Source: JARRQB01 sp965368585 (GTDB lineage Bacteria; Pseudomonadota; Gammaproteobacteria; Chromatiales; Chromatiaceae). From it: 59,529 nt of DNA. Both the position numbers and the translations under genes were made by a program. This document shows positions 25,074 to 35,026 of the stretch, piece after piece. The notes beneath the pieces are model-generated. The model was given only the letters and a program-made list of their open reading frames with translations. It did not search any database and was not told the DNA's origin. Within the stretch, counting starts at the first letter, position 1. Each line of letters opens with the position of its first letter. The DNA lies in NCBI GenBank assembly GCA_965368585.1, contig CBDUNM010000013.1:1-59529 (forward strand), read 5' to 3'.

Positions 25074-26230
25074 GGGTTACCTCCTGCGGGCAGGTTCAAG
25101 CGGTTCTCCCGATCGATGCGCAACAACATGCCCACCGCAGCCGTACACACGATCAGGCTGTTGCTGCCGTAGCTCAGGAAGGGCAGCGTCAATCCCTTGG
25201 TCGGCAAAAGTCCGACGTTTACCCCCACGTTGATAAAGGCTTGCATACCCAACCACAGTCCCAAGCCGTACGCCACATAGGTAGAAAACTTGTCGCCCCT
25301 GGCGTCAGCGGCCGTGCCGATGGCAAAGGTGCGCCAGACAATGACTCCAAACAGTGCGATCACCACTGCCGTACCTACCAATCCGAACTCCTCGCCGACG
25401 ACGGCCATCAGGAAATCGGTATGCGCTTCCGGCAGGTAAAACTGCTTTTGAATGCCATTCCCCAGACCGACCCCGGTCCACTCGCCGCGACCGAAGGCGA
25501 TCAGGGCCTGCGACAGTTGATAACCGGATTCCAACGGATCGGCCCAGGGATTCAAAAACGAGGTGACACGTGCCAAACGATAGGGGGAAATCACGATCAG
25601 GGTGGTCAGCACAGCCAGCGCGACAACCAGCAGGCCCAAGAACTGCCACAACGCCGCACCGCCGAGAAACAACATGCCCAACGCGGTGGCCAGTAACACG
25701 GCCGTGGTGCCGAAATCGGGTTGCAGCATAATCAACGACGCCGCCAGCACCAGTAACAACATCGGTTTGACGAAGGCCCAGACGCTGTGCGTAACCTCAA
25801 ATTGACGCCTGACCAGATAGCCCGCCAGGTAGACGATCAGGAACAGTTTCATGAATTCGGAGGTCTGCAGGTTGAATGACCCGAGCGCAATCCAGCGGGT
25901 GGCACCGTTGACTTCTTTTCCGATGCCGGGCAACAGTACGACCAGCAGTAACAGCAGACCCGCGAAGTACAGCAAGGTGCCGGAACGCGCCCACCACGGG
26001 GTAGGCGCGCGCGTAATCAGCGCAGCAACCGTCAACCCCAATGCGACCGCGATCAGGTGGCGCGTCACGAAATGAAAAGGATCGCCGTAACGTTCGCCCA
26101 GATGCAGCGACGACGACGCCACCATCACAATACCCAGACCAAGTAAGATGGCCACGGCCGCAAGCAATACGCCGTCCCACTGCATGGCGCGCGGCGGCAC
26201 GGCACCTCGCATGTGCGCCATCGTACTCAT
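25058..26230 (-). CDS. ftsW: Septal peptidoglycan glycosyltransferase FtsW
   Basis: FtsW is the SEDS-family polymerase that works with FtsI (encoded upstream) to build septal peptidoglycan. The 390-residue product has about ten membrane segments, the extracellular loop with the SEDS motif GNGIQKQFYLPEAHTDFL, and the family signature LPTKGLTLPFLSYGSNSL near the C-terminus. murD ends 4 bases into it upstream and murG overlaps it downstream. Confidence 0.96.
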   Translation of the reverse strand: MSTMAHMRGAVPPRAMQWDGVLLAAVAILLGLGIVMVASSSLHLGERYGDPFHFVTRHLIAVALGLTVAALITRAPTPWWARSGTLLYFAGLLLLLVVLLPGIGKEVNGATRWIALGSFNLQTSEFMKLFLIVYLAGYLVRRQFEVTHSVWAFVKPMLLLVLAASLIMLQPDFGTTAVLLATALGMLFLGGAALWQFLGLLVVALAVLTTLIVISPYRLARVTSFLNPWADPLESGYQLSQALIAFGRGEWTGVGLGNGIQKQFYLPEAHTDFLMAVVGEEFGLVGTAVVIALFGVIVWRTFAIGTAADARGDKFSTYVAYGLGLWLGMQAFINVGVNVGLLPTKGLTLPFLSYGSNSLIVCTAAVGMLLRIDRENRLNLPAGGNPWQRV

Positions 26231-27597
26231 GACAGCAGCGCTCTTACGTGCGCCATGAAGATCTCGCCGCGGTGTTCGTAATTGCGGTACATGTCGAAGC
26301 TCGCGCAGGCGGGCGACAGCAATACCCGGTCACCCGGATGCGTCAACTCGACCGCCTTGCCTACCGCATCGGCCATATCGGTCGCACGTACCGTGGGCAC
26401 GACACCCTGCAACGCACGCTCGACGGTCTTTGCGTCCCGGCCGAGTAGTACGACGCCGCGCGCGCAGCGCGCAACGACCGGCACCAGATCGGCAAAATCC
26501 GCGCCTTTGCAATCACCGCCGGCGATCAGCACAGACAAACCGCCGGACGCGTCATGCAGTCCTTCCAGCGCGGCGCGGCACGCACCGACGTTGGTCCCCT
26601 TGGAGTCGTTGAAAAACGCCACGCCGTTGGCCTCGCCCACGTATTCGGTACGATGCGGCAAACCGGAAAACGTCCGCAACGCCTCGCTCATGGCATCGCG
26701 CTGCAAGCCCAGCGCCGTTCCCATGGCAAACGCCGCCAACGCGTTCGCCCAGTTGTGCGAACCGCGCAGACGCATGTCGCCGACCGGCAGCAAACAATCG
26801 CCGGCACGGCACAGCCAAGGGCCGTCGGGGCGCCGCACGAGGCCGAATTGATCGTCGCCCAGAGGTGTATTGAGGGTGAAGGTCCACCGGGCGGCGCCGC
26901 CGCGCATCCCGGATACGCGGGAGTCGTCCGCGTTCAACACGGCGTATTCCGCGTGTTCAGTAATGCGCGATTTGGCCTTCGCATAGGCATTCACGTCGCG
27001 GTAGCGATCCATGTGATCGGCGGACAGGTTCAACACCGTGGCGACCTTCGGTCGCAAAGACTCGACGGTTTCCAGCTGAAAACTCGACAACTCCAGGACG
27101 TAGAGGCTGGCGTCCTGATCCAACAGATCGAGCGCGGGCACGCCCAGGTTGCCACCGATTGCCGCCTGATGGCCGGACAGTCTCGCCATCAGGCCCAACA
27201 GCGTTGTCACGGTGCTCTTGCCGTTCGAGCCGGTGATCGCCGCCACCGGCGTCGCCGCCGGGCGAATGGCGCGCGCAAACAGTTCGATATCGCCGATCAC
27301 CGAAATACCGCGCGCGATGGCCGCCTTGATCTCCGGCGTCGACATCGGCACACCGGGGCTCACCACGATCGAGTCGGCGTTTTCGAACGCGCTGCGCCGA
27401 AAACCGCCCAGGAACAAAGCGACATCGGGCAGTTCCGCGCGCAGCGCGGTCAATCCCGGCGGCTCGGCCCGTGAATCGGTGATCGCCACGACCTCCCCCC
27501 GGGAAACCAAATGCCGGGCGCAGGACAGCCCGGTCTTGCCCAGACCGACGATCAGGGTCTTGGCAGGTGCTAACGATTGCGGCCGCGCGTCACTCAT
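26227..27597 (-). CDS. murD: UDP-N-acetylmuramoylalanine--D-glutamate ligase
   Basis: MurD adds D-glutamate to UDP-MurNAc-L-Ala. The 456-residue product shows LIVGLGKTGLSCARHL at the N-terminus, the P-loop ITGSNGKSTVTTLLG near 120, LSADHMDRY, and FNDSKGTNVGA at the start of the C-terminal domain. It lies 6 bases after mraY and overlaps ftsW by 4. Confidence 0.97.
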   Translation of the reverse strand: MSDARPQSLAPAKTLIVGLGKTGLSCARHLVSRGEVVAITDSRAEPPGLTALRAELPDVALFLGGFRRSAFENADSIVVSPGVPMSTPEIKAAIARGISVIGDIELFARAIRPAATPVAAITGSNGKSTVTTLLGLMARLSGHQAAIGGNLGVPALDLLDQDASLYVLELSSFQLETVESLRPKVATVLNLSADHMDRYRDVNAYAKAKSRITEHAEYAVLNADDSRVSGMRGGAARWTFTLNTPLGDDQFGLVRRPDGPWLCRAGDCLLPVGDMRLRGSHNWANALAAFAMGTALGLQRDAMSEALRTFSGLPHRTEYVGEANGVAFFNDSKGTNVGACRAALEGLHDASGGLSVLIAGGDCKGADFADLVPVVARCARGVVLLGRDAKTVERALQGVVPTVRATDMADAVGKAVELTHPGDRVLLSPACASFDMYRNYEHRGEIFMAHVRALLS

Positions 27598-27603
27598 CCA
27601 CGT

Positions 27604-28686
27604 TTACCTAAGCTTCAGGCTCGCCAAACCGATCAGCACGAGAATCACGGTGACGATCCAGAAGCGCACGATGACCCGGGGTTCGGGCCAGCCCTTCAGC
27701 TCGAAGTGGTGGTGCAGCGGCGCCATCCGGAAGATCCGCCGTCCGGTCAGTTTGAACGACGCCACCTGCAGCATGACCGACACGGTTTCCATCACGAATA
27801 CACCACCCATGATGAACAGCGTGATTTCCTGCCGTATTACCACCGCGACCACGCCGAGCGCCGCCCCCAACGCCAACGCGCCGACATCACCCATGAACAC
27901 TTGGGCGGGGTAAGCGTTGAACCACAGAAAGCCCAGTCCGGACCCGACCAGTGCACCGCAGAAAACGGCCAGCTCACCGACGCCGGGCAGGTATGGAATC
28001 AACAGATAATTAGCGATGTGCACGTGACCGGAAACATAGGCGAACACGGCCAAGGCCCCGGCCACGAGCACCGTGGGCAATATCGCCAGCCCGTCCAGGC
28101 CATCCGTCAGGTTGACCGCATTGGACGATCCGACAATGACCAGATAAGCGAACAGGATGAACCCCGGGCCTAGCTGAAAGACCAGGTCTTTCATGAAAGG
28201 GAACGTCAGCTGCGTCTCCACCGGCAGTTGGGCGCCGTAGTACAGAGCGAACGCCGCCAATGCGCCGAACACCGATTGCCACAAGTACTTCCAGCGCGCC
28301 GCCAGGCCCTTCGAATCCTTCAATACCAGCTTTCTGTAGTCGTCTATCCAACCCACCGCGCCGAAGGCCAGTGTCGTCAGCAACACGATCCACACATAGC
28401 GATTACTGAGATCGGCCCACAGCAGCGTGGCGATCGCCACGGCCACCAGGATCAGCGCACCGCCCATGGTGGGTGTTCCCGCCTTCGAAAAATGCGACTC
28501 CGGACCGTCGTTACGAACGGTCTGGCCGATCTTGAACTGACTCAAACGGCGTATCATGGTCGGTCCGACCACAAAGGAGATGACCAACCCCATCAACACC
28601 GCGAGAATGGTGCGCAACGTGATGTAACGGAATACGTTGAAGCCCGCGTCGAATTGCGCCAAATAGTCGGCCAGCCAGATCAGCAT
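27604..28686 (-). CDS. mraY: Phospho-MurNAc-pentapeptide translocase MraY
   Basis: MraY transfers phospho-MurNAc-pentapeptide to undecaprenyl phosphate, making lipid I. I set the start at the ATG at 28686 (MLIWLADYLAQFD), giving 360 residues, the same length as E. coli MraY; a longer open frame upstream lies inside murF. There are about ten membrane helices, the motif AGTPTMGGALIL, the catalytic region NLTDGLDGLA, FMGDVGALALG, and the histidine loop MAPLHHHFE. It overlaps murF by 7 bases. Confidence 0.96.
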   Translation of the reverse strand: MLIWLADYLAQFDAGFNVFRYITLRTILAVLMGLVISFVVGPTMIRRLSQFKIGQTVRNDGPESHFSKAGTPTMGGALILVAVAIATLLWADLSNRYVWIVLLTTLAFGAVGWIDDYRKLVLKDSKGLAARWKYLWQSVFGALAAFALYYGAQLPVETQLTFPFMKDLVFQLGPGFILFAYLVIVGSSNAVNLTDGLDGLAILPTVLVAGALAVFAYVSGHVHIANYLLIPYLPGVGELAVFCGALVGSGLGFLWFNAYPAQVFMGDVGALALGAALGVVAVVIRQEITLFIMGGVFVMETVSVMLQVASFKLTGRRIFRMAPLHHHFELKGWPEPRVIVRFWIVTVILVLIGLASLKLR

Positions 28687-30047
28687 GCGGCGGCCTCCGA
28701 CGTCAATGCATCGACCACCCGATCCATGCGCGCGGCGCGAGAACCCTTGATCAGAACCGTGTCGTGTGCGCCGATCTCGGCCGCCAGCGCCTCTATCAGC
28801 TCGCCTTGATCCTGAAAATACCGCGCCCGCCCACCGAAGGCCGCGGCGGCGGCGGCGCTCAAGGGCCCGCAGCAATACAGGCCGTCGATTCCGGCGCGCG
28901 CCGCGCGCGCGCCGACCGCCCGATGAAGTTTTTCGGCATCTTCGCCCAACTCGGCCAGATCGCCCATCACCAGAATCCTGTGCCCTGGCGCGGCGCGCAG
29001 CACGTCGATCGCCGCGTTCACCGAATCCGGATTGGCGTTGTAGCTGTCGTCGATCACCCGCGCACCGCGCATCCCGACTAGCGGCGCCAGGCGCCCTGCA
29101 ACCGGTCGCACGTTCGCGAGGCCCATGCTGATGTCATCCAAACCGACCCCCAGACACAGCGCTGCCGCCGTAGCGGCCAGGGCATTCATCCGGTTGTGCC
29201 GACCGGCCAGCTGCAGATCGACCTCGATGGTGCCCGCGGCGGTGGTAATGCCGAAGCGGTAACGAAATCCGCCATCCCCCCAAATCAGCTCACCTTCGGC
29301 GTCGCTGCTGACGTCTGCCGGCTGCTCGACACCAAACGTGCAGACCGGCCGACCGAGCGACAGCTTGCGCCACAGGGGCGCAAACCGATCATCCGCGTTG
29401 AACACGAAAACGCCTTCCGCCTTGAGGCCGTCGAGGATTTCACCTTTGGCCCTTGCCACCCCTTCCGGGCTGCCGAAGCCTTCGAGATGCGCGCGGCCCG
29501 CGTTATTGAGAATCGCCACATCGGGTTGCGCGATCCCGGCCAGGTAAGCGATCTCACCCGGATGGTTCGCGCCAAGCTCGACCACCGCGAATTTCTCGTC
29601 CTGCAGCCGCGTCAGCGTCAGGGGCAAACCGATCTCGTTGTTGAGATTGCCCTGCGTCACCAACACGCTGCCGACACGCTGCAAGATGGTCGCGAGCATG
29701 GTACGCAAGGTCGTTTTGCCGTTGCTTCCCGTGATCGCAATCAGCTGCGCCCGCGCCCGTTCACGCCAGACACGGGCCAGCTGCCCCAATGCGAGCAGCG
29801 TGTCGGCCACCTGCAGTTGCGGCAACTCGATGTCCACCGGACGATCCACCAGTACCCCGCTGGCACCGCGCTCCGCCGCCATGCGCACGTAACCGTGGCC
29901 GTCGAAATTGGGACCGCGCAGCGCGACAAAGAGCTCACCCCGCCGCAGGGTTCGCGTATCCGTGCTGACCTGCGAAAACGTTGCGTCACCGCGGCTGAGC
30001 CGCCCGTGCAGGCGCTCCGTGAGGGTCGACAGGGCGAACTCAACCAT
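28680..30047 (-). CDS. murF: UDP-MurNAc-tripeptide--D-alanyl-D-alanine ligase
   Basis: MurF adds the D-Ala-D-Ala made by Ddl. I take the ATG at 30047 (MVEFALSTL), giving 455 residues, the family size; the longer frame to 30131 is inside murE. Visible are the substrate-binding STDTRTLRRGELFVAL, the P-loop ITGSNGKTTLRTM, ELGANHPGEI, and the C-terminal RVIDDSYNANPDSV. It overlaps murE by 8 bases and mraY by 7. Confidence 0.96.
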   Translation of the reverse strand: MVEFALSTLTERLHGRLSRGDATFSQVSTDTRTLRRGELFVALRGPNFDGHGYVRMAAERGASGVLVDRPVDIELPQLQVADTLLALGQLARVWRERARAQLIAITGSNGKTTLRTMLATILQRVGSVLVTQGNLNNEIGLPLTLTRLQDEKFAVVELGANHPGEIAYLAGIAQPDVAILNNAGRAHLEGFGSPEGVARAKGEILDGLKAEGVFVFNADDRFAPLWRKLSLGRPVCTFGVEQPADVSSDAEGELIWGDGGFRYRFGITTAAGTIEVDLQLAGRHNRMNALAATAAALCLGVGLDDISMGLANVRPVAGRLAPLVGMRGARVIDDSYNANPDSVNAAIDVLRAAPGHRILVMGDLAELGEDAEKLHRAVGARAARAGIDGLYCCGPLSAAAAAAFGGRARYFQDQGELIEALAAEIGAHDTVLIKGSRAARMDRVVDALTSEAAAC

Positions 30048-31572
30048 CGTGACCCAATCCCAGCGCACGGCGCACGTGGTCCGCATCGCTGAATGGCAAA
30101 CATTTATCACCGACCTGCTGGTACTCCTCATGCCCTTTGCCGGCGATTAGCACCACATCACCGGCCGCGGCGGTGTCGATCGCAACGCGAATCGCGTGTG
30201 CCCGGCGCCGCTCGACTACGCATTGCTCCGGGTCGCTCATCCCCGCCCGTATCGCGGCGATGATGGCGTTGCCGTCTTCCGTCCGCGGATTGTCGTCGGT
30301 GAGGATCACCCGATCGGCCGCGCGTTCGGCGACGCCACCCATCTCGGGACGTTTGCCCGGATCGCGGTCGCCGCCGCAACCGAACACGCACACGAGTTTG
30401 CCCCGAGTATGCGACCGCAACGCACGTAGTGCCTTGTGCAAGGCATCCGGGGTGTGTGCGTAGTCGACGACGACCAGCGGCCGTGGCGCGCCGCCGAAGG
30501 CCTCCATACGGCCTGGAACGGCGACCAGTCGGTGCAGACGCGCCGTGGCGTCCTCGATTCTGACGCCCCACGCCAGCAGTACGGCCAAGGTGAGCGCCAG
30601 ATTCTCGATGTTGAACACACCGAGCAACGCGGTGCGCACCGACCCCGACCCCCAACTCGAGCGGACGTCGAAACTCAGCCCCTGGCCGTCGCTGGTTATA
30701 CGTTCGACCTGGACGTAGTGCGAGGGACCGCGCAATTCGCCGGCGGCTTTGCCGACGGCCACCCGGATGACCGGTTCGGTGAGATCCTGCAGCAGCTCCC
30801 GGCCGGCCGCATCGTCGGTGTTCACGACCGCAATCGATAGCCCGGGCGTCCGGAACAACGCCGTTTTCGCCGCGGCATAGCTGACCATGTCACCGTGGTA
30901 GTCCAGATGGTCCCGGCTGAGATTGGTGAACACCGCTGTGTGAAACGGCACCGCCGCCACCCGCGCCTGCACCAGCGCATGCGAAGACACCTCCATCGCA
31001 ACCGCCCGCGCACCTTGGTGTAAGAGGTCCGACAGCAGGGATTGCAACCGCACCGCGTCGGGCGTGGTATGACTGGCCGTCTGCAAGGCGCCCGGAAACC
31101 CGTACCCGATCGTCCCCAGAACCCCGCAGTGCCAGTCCCCGCGCAGGGCTTGCGCCAGAAACTGGCTGACCGTCGTCTTGCCATTGGTACCCGTTACCCC
31201 GACGATCCGCAATCGCGCGCCCGGGTGGCCGAAAAATCGCGCTGCCAACTGCGACACCCGGGCTCCGAGGTCTTCGACCACGATGATTGGCAGCTGCAGG
31301 TCCGACGCGACCGTCGCCGCCCGCGCGGCCGTCCATTCGCTGTCGGCCTCGGCGACGATCGCCACCGCACCGCGCGCCGCCGCCTGCCTGGCGTAGTGCA
31401 GACCGTGGCGCTGCGTGCCGCGGCTGGCCAGAAACACATCGCCGGGCGCGGCCGCACGGCTGTCCAGGGTCAGACCGGTAACCTCCAGCCGGGGCAACCC
31501 GGACCCGTCAGCGTAGCCCTCGAGCAGATCCGACAGCCACCAGTGATCGGTCATTTGTGGCGATGGCATCAT
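30040..31572 (-). CDS. murE: UDP-MurNAc-L-Ala-D-Glu--meso-diaminopimelate ligase
   Basis: MurE adds the third stem-peptide residue. The 510-residue product has LTLDSRAAAPGDVFLA, the P-loop VTGTNGKTTVSQFLA, TNLSRDHLDYHG, and near the C-terminus DDNPRTEDGNAI. The DNPR form is the known specificity mark for meso-diaminopimelate, so the wall is of the usual Gram-negative type. The start ATG overlaps the ftsI stop (ATGA). A second possible ATG lies six codons in (MTDHWW). Confidence 0.96.
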   Translation of the reverse strand: MMPSPQMTDHWWLSDLLEGYADGSGLPRLEVTGLTLDSRAAAPGDVFLASRGTQRHGLHYARQAAARGAVAIVAEADSEWTAARAATVASDLQLPIIVVEDLGARVSQLAARFFGHPGARLRIVGVTGTNGKTTVSQFLAQALRGDWHCGVLGTIGYGFPGALQTASHTTPDAVRLQSLLSDLLHQGARAVAMEVSSHALVQARVAAVPFHTAVFTNLSRDHLDYHGDMVSYAAAKTALFRTPGLSIAVVNTDDAAGRELLQDLTEPVIRVAVGKAAGELRGPSHYVQVERITSDGQGLSFDVRSSWGSGSVRTALLGVFNIENLALTLAVLLAWGVRIEDATARLHRLVAVPGRMEAFGGAPRPLVVVDYAHTPDALHKALRALRSHTRGKLVCVFGCGGDRDPGKRPEMGGVAERAADRVILTDDNPRTEDGNAIIAAIRAGMSDPEQCVVERRRAHAIRVAIDTAAAGDVVLIAGKGHEEYQQVGDKCLPFSDADHVRRALGLGHDG

Positions 31573-33332
31573 GGTTTCGCCTCCACCTGGACCAGTTGAG
31601 CACGCGCCACGGGCAGCGCATCCGGTGCGATATTTAGCAGACGCAGTGCGTCATCCATCACGGCGGCGAAAACGGGTGCGGCAACGTCGCCGCCATAGAT
31701 TTTTCCCGCCCGCGGCTCGTCGATGACGACCACCATGATCAGGCGGGGGTCGCTCGCGGGCACCATACCCGCGAACAACGCCCGATAGCGTTCGTCGCTG
31801 TAGCCCCCGTCCGGATTCGATTTCTTTGCGGTACCCGTTTTCCCCGCCACCCGATAGCCGGGTATGGCCGCCTGCGGCGCCGTGCCTTCTTCGGAGACCA
31901 CCGCCTCCAACATGCGGCGCAGCGCGCGGGAGGTGGCGACGGAGAATACGCGCCGACCTGTCGGCGCCTCGTCCAGCCGCAGCAAAGAAACCGGGCGGGT
32001 CACGCCGTCGGCGGCGATGGCCGCATAGGCTCGGGCCAGCTGCAGCGTCGTGACCGACAGAGAATAGCCATACGCGAGACTAACCTGATCGATTGCCGCC
32101 CACTGCGCCGGCACAATCAGCTTACCGCTCGCCTCACCGGGAAAACCGGCGCCCGGTTCGGTACCGAAACCGAGATCCGAAAGGAACTGCCAGGTGGCCT
32201 GCCTGGGCAGATCCAGGGCGATCTTGCCCACGCCCACATTGCTCGATCTCTGCAGTACTGTCGCCACGTCGATGACGCCTAGATCGTGGTGATCACTGAC
32301 CCGGCTGGCACCGACATGAAAATAACCCGGCGACGTGTCGATCAGCGTGTCGGCTGCGTACTGACCCGACTCCAGTGCGATGGCGATGGTAAACGGCTTC
32401 ATCGTCGAGCCGGGTTCGTAGACGTCGGTGAGCGCGCGGTTTCGTTGCCGCCCGCGTAACGCCTCACGATCGCGATTTGGGTTGAATGAGGGCTGATTGA
32501 CCACCGCCAGGATCTCGCCGGTGCGTACATCCAGCACCAGCGCGCTGCCGGCGCGTGCCTGGTGCTTGCGCACCGCGGCCAACAACTCGCGGTAGGCAAT
32601 GAATTGGAGGCGGCGGTCCATACTCAGCGCAAGATGTCGTCCCGGTTGCGGCATGCGGATATTCTCGACGTCAGCGACGACTTTGCGGTGCCCGTCGCGC
32701 AATACCCGTTTTTCACCGGCATGGCCCGCGAGCTCTTTGTCGAAAGCGAGTTCCAGCCCTTCCTGCCCCTGATCGTCGACATCGGTGAAACCCAACACCT
32801 GGCTGAACACCTCGCCGGCCGGGTAATAACGGCGATACTCCCGGTCCAACCGGACGCCGACCAGGCCCGCCTGCTGCACCAGCACCCGCACGGCCGCGGC
32901 CTGATCGGGTTCCATGCGACGTTTCAAATAGACGAATTGGCGCGATCCGAAACGCTCCAGCCGGGCCCGCAAGGCGCTCGATTTCATTTTCAGGATGCGC
33001 GCCAGTTGCGGTAGGGTGCGGTCGTCCAGCCGCAACCGGCGCGGATCGGCGCCCAGTGACTCAACCGGGGTGCTGACCGCCAAAACGGCGCCATGACGGT
33101 CGGTGATCAGACCGCGATGGGCGGCGACTTCGACGGTATCCAGGTAACGATCGGCTCCTTCGGCCTGTAGAAAATCCTTTTCCAGAATCTGCTGATCGAA
33201 CGCCCGCCAGACCAGCACGGCCGCGGACAGTGCGAACAACGCCGTCACGGTGCGCCGACGTCCGACGTAACTCGGCCGCACCGATGCCTGGCGCCGCATC
33301 CGCTTTACCCGCTTGTCCCGTTTCTTGGTCAT
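31569..33332 (-). CDS. ftsI: Septal peptidoglycan transpeptidase FtsI (PBP3)
   Basis: FtsI is the division-specific class B penicillin-binding protein, partner of FtsW. I set the start at the ATG at 33332 (MTKKRDKR), two bases after the ftsL stop, giving 587 residues, nearly the E. coli length of 588. It has a basic N-terminus, one membrane helix (TALFALSAAVLVWRAF), a pedestal domain, and a transpeptidase domain with the active-site motifs STMK, SSN and KTG (in VAGKTGTAKK). Confidence 0.96.
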   Translation of the reverse strand: MTKKRDKRVKRMRRQASVRPSYVGRRRTVTALFALSAAVLVWRAFDQQILEKDFLQAEGADRYLDTVEVAAHRGLITDRHGAVLAVSTPVESLGADPRRLRLDDRTLPQLARILKMKSSALRARLERFGSRQFVYLKRRMEPDQAAAVRVLVQQAGLVGVRLDREYRRYYPAGEVFSQVLGFTDVDDQGQEGLELAFDKELAGHAGEKRVLRDGHRKVVADVENIRMPQPGRHLALSMDRRLQFIAYRELLAAVRKHQARAGSALVLDVRTGEILAVVNQPSFNPNRDREALRGRQRNRALTDVYEPGSTMKPFTIAIALESGQYAADTLIDTSPGYFHVGASRVSDHHDLGVIDVATVLQRSSNVGVGKIALDLPRQATWQFLSDLGFGTEPGAGFPGEASGKLIVPAQWAAIDQVSLAYGYSLSVTTLQLARAYAAIAADGVTRPVSLLRLDEAPTGRRVFSVATSRALRRMLEAVVSEEGTAPQAAIPGYRVAGKTGTAKKSNPDGGYSDERYRALFAGMVPASDPRLIMVVVIDEPRAGKIYGGDVAAPVFAAVMDDALRLLNIAPDALPVARAQLVQVEAKP

Positions 33333-33334
33333 GG

Positions 33335-33607
33335 CTAACGCCGAATCACTACGACGTCGCCAGACTTCGGCGTACGCATCCGCAGGCGGTCGCGAGCGAG
33401 TTCGGACACCCGGGCATGGTTTCCCCAGCTTTCCAACTCCAACTGCAGGCGGTCCCACTGGATGTCTATCTGATCACGCACTTCGCGCAGGTGCTGCAGC
33501 TCGACGAACATTTTCCGCGACTCGTATTTGGCATGGACCACGCCGACGCCGCTGGCGGTCACCGCAACCGCCAGGAGCAGCAGCAAAAGGCTTTGCGCCA
33601 CGGTCAT
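33335..33607 (-). CDS. ftsL: Cell division protein FtsL
   Basis: FtsL is a small bitopic protein that, with FtsB and FtsQ, activates FtsWI. The 90-residue product has one N-terminal membrane helix (SLLLLLLAVAVTASGVGVVHA) and a periplasmic leucine-rich coiled coil (FVELQHLREVRDQIDIQWDRLQ). Sequence conservation is low in this family, so the call rests on size, topology and position between rsmH and ftsI. It overlaps rsmH by 4 bases. Confidence 0.93.
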   Translation of the reverse strand: MTVAQSLLLLLLAVAVTASGVGVVHAKYESRKMFVELQHLREVRDQIDIQWDRLQLELESWGNHARVSELARDRLRMRTPKSGDVVVIRR

Positions 33608-34542
33608 GTGAGCAGCTCCGCAACCCGCATGACGGCACTGCGCGCCCTTGGATTACCGGCCACTTCGTGCTCCGTGGGGCGCATCGCCTTACCGATCAGC
33701 CGCAGTTTGGGACTCAGGTCGCGGTGCGGCACCGGCAGCCCCTTGGGCAGGCGTTCGCCCCGCGCGGCGTCGCGAAACATGCGCTTGACGATACGGTCTT
33801 CCAACGAGTGAAAACTGATCACTACCAACCGGGCGCCGATAGCCAGCACGTCGAGCGCCTGCTGCAGGCCCTCGCGCAGATCGTCGAGCTCGCGGTTGAC
33901 GAAGATGCGAATCGCCTGAAAGCTGCGCGTGGCCGGATGTTTGTGCTTTTCCCGGACGGGGCTGGCGCGCTCCACCAGCGCCGCCAGCTCCTGGGTGGTG
34001 CGCAGCGGGTGCGCCGCGCGGCTCTGCACGATCGCCCGGGCAATCCGGCGGGCGAACCGCTCTTCGCCGTACTCCCGAAGCACGGCCGCGATATCCTCTT
34101 CCTTGGCCGCCGCCAGCCATTCGGCCGCGCTGTGCCCGCGGGACGTATCCATGCGCATGTCCAAGGGACCATCGCTCATAAAGCTGAACCCGCGCAGCGC
34201 GTCGTCCAGCTGTGGCGAAGAAACCCCCAGATCCAGCAGCAGGCCATTAATCTGGCGCGTGAGATTTTCCCGCTCCGCCACGCGCTTCAAACCGGTAAAG
34301 CTGCCATGGTCGATCTGAAAGCGCGCGTCGGCGCCCAGCGTCCGCACGGCATAGTTCACTGCAACCGGGTCTTTGTCGAAAGCCAACAGCCGGCCCTTTC
34401 CACCGAGTTGCCCCAAGATCGCGCGGGCGTGGCCACCGCGGCCAAACGTGCCGTCCACGTAACAACCGTCCGGCTGAATGTTGAGCGCGGCTACGGCCGC
34501 GTCGATCATGACCGGCCGATGTACCTGCTGGTCGTCGCTCAC
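33604..34542 (-). CDS. rsmH: 16S rRNA m4C1402 methyltransferase RsmH
   Basis: RsmH (MraW) methylates N4 of C1402 in 16S rRNA; RsmI, encoded at 36703, adds the 2'-O-methyl group to the same base. The 312-residue product has HRPVMIDAAVAAL, the SAM motif DGTFGRGGHARAIL, LLDLGVSSPQLDD, and the C-terminal ISFHSLEDRIVKRMF. It overlaps mraZ by 4 bases. Confidence 0.97.
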   Translation of the reverse strand: MSDDQQVHRPVMIDAAVAALNIQPDGCYVDGTFGRGGHARAILGQLGGKGRLLAFDKDPVAVNYAVRTLGADARFQIDHGSFTGLKRVAERENLTRQINGLLLDLGVSSPQLDDALRGFSFMSDGPLDMRMDTSRGHSAAEWLAAAKEEDIAAVLREYGEERFARRIARAIVQSRAAHPLRTTQELAALVERASPVREKHKHPATRSFQAIRIFVNRELDDLREGLQQALDVLAIGARLVVISFHSLEDRIVKRMFRDAARGERLPKGLPVPHRDLSPKLRLIGKAMRPTEHEVAGNPRARSAVMRVAELLT

Positions 34543-35000
34543 AGCGAGAGTTCCTGCAATCCAACCGACAGATCCGAACCCAGTTGACTCGCCTCTTCAA
34601 ACATTTCTGTCATATTGCCGAACCAGACCGCCTCGTCCCAGATCTCGAACTTGTTACCCTGACCGACCAGCGCAACACGCTTTTCCAGACCCGCGTGTCT
34701 GCGCAGTGCCGCCGAAAGCAGAATGCGTCCCTGACCGTCCAGTTCCATCTCTACCGCGTTGCCCAGCACCAGGCGCTGGAGGCGCTTGTTCTGCTCAACC
34801 AGCGAGGGCAACTCGGACACCTTGCGCGCGATCTCCAACCATTCGCATTCCGGATACAGGAACAGGCATCGATCCTGGGGACTGATGGTCACGACGACGC
34901 GATAAGGCGCCGCATCGCCCAGGTTTTCCCGGGTCTTGGCAGGTATCGCCAGGCGGCCCTTCACATCGAGACTCAGTTCACTGGTGCCCTGGAAGATCAC
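34539..35000 (-). CDS. mraZ: Transcriptional regulator MraZ
   Basis: MraZ is a ring-forming AbrB-fold DNA-binding protein that represses its own mra/dcw promoter. The start is the GTG at 35000 (MIFQGTSELSLD), giving 153 residues; the longer frame to 35051 would run through the operator repeats and is rejected. Two copies of the MraZ fold are visible, the first with LDVKGRLAIPAKTRE and the second with MELDGQGRILLSAALRRHA. It is the first gene of the cluster, directly after its own operator. Confidence 0.95.
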   Translation of the reverse strand: MIFQGTSELSLDVKGRLAIPAKTRENLGDAAPYRVVVTISPQDRCLFLYPECEWLEIARKVSELPSLVEQNKRLQRLVLGNAVEMELDGQGRILLSAALRRHAGLEKRVALVGQGNKFEIWDEAVWFGNMTEMFEEASQLGSDLSVGLQELSL

Positions 35001-35026
35001 TTGACGCCGAATCGGAGGACTCTGAC

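Noticed and set aside
28687..28875. Longer N-terminus for MraY
   Set aside because: Shadow frame within murF, very rich in arginine and glycine; ATG at 28686 gives exactly 360 residues.
33333..33458. Longer N-terminus for FtsI
   Set aside because: It overlaps ftsL; ATG at 33332 gives the family length.
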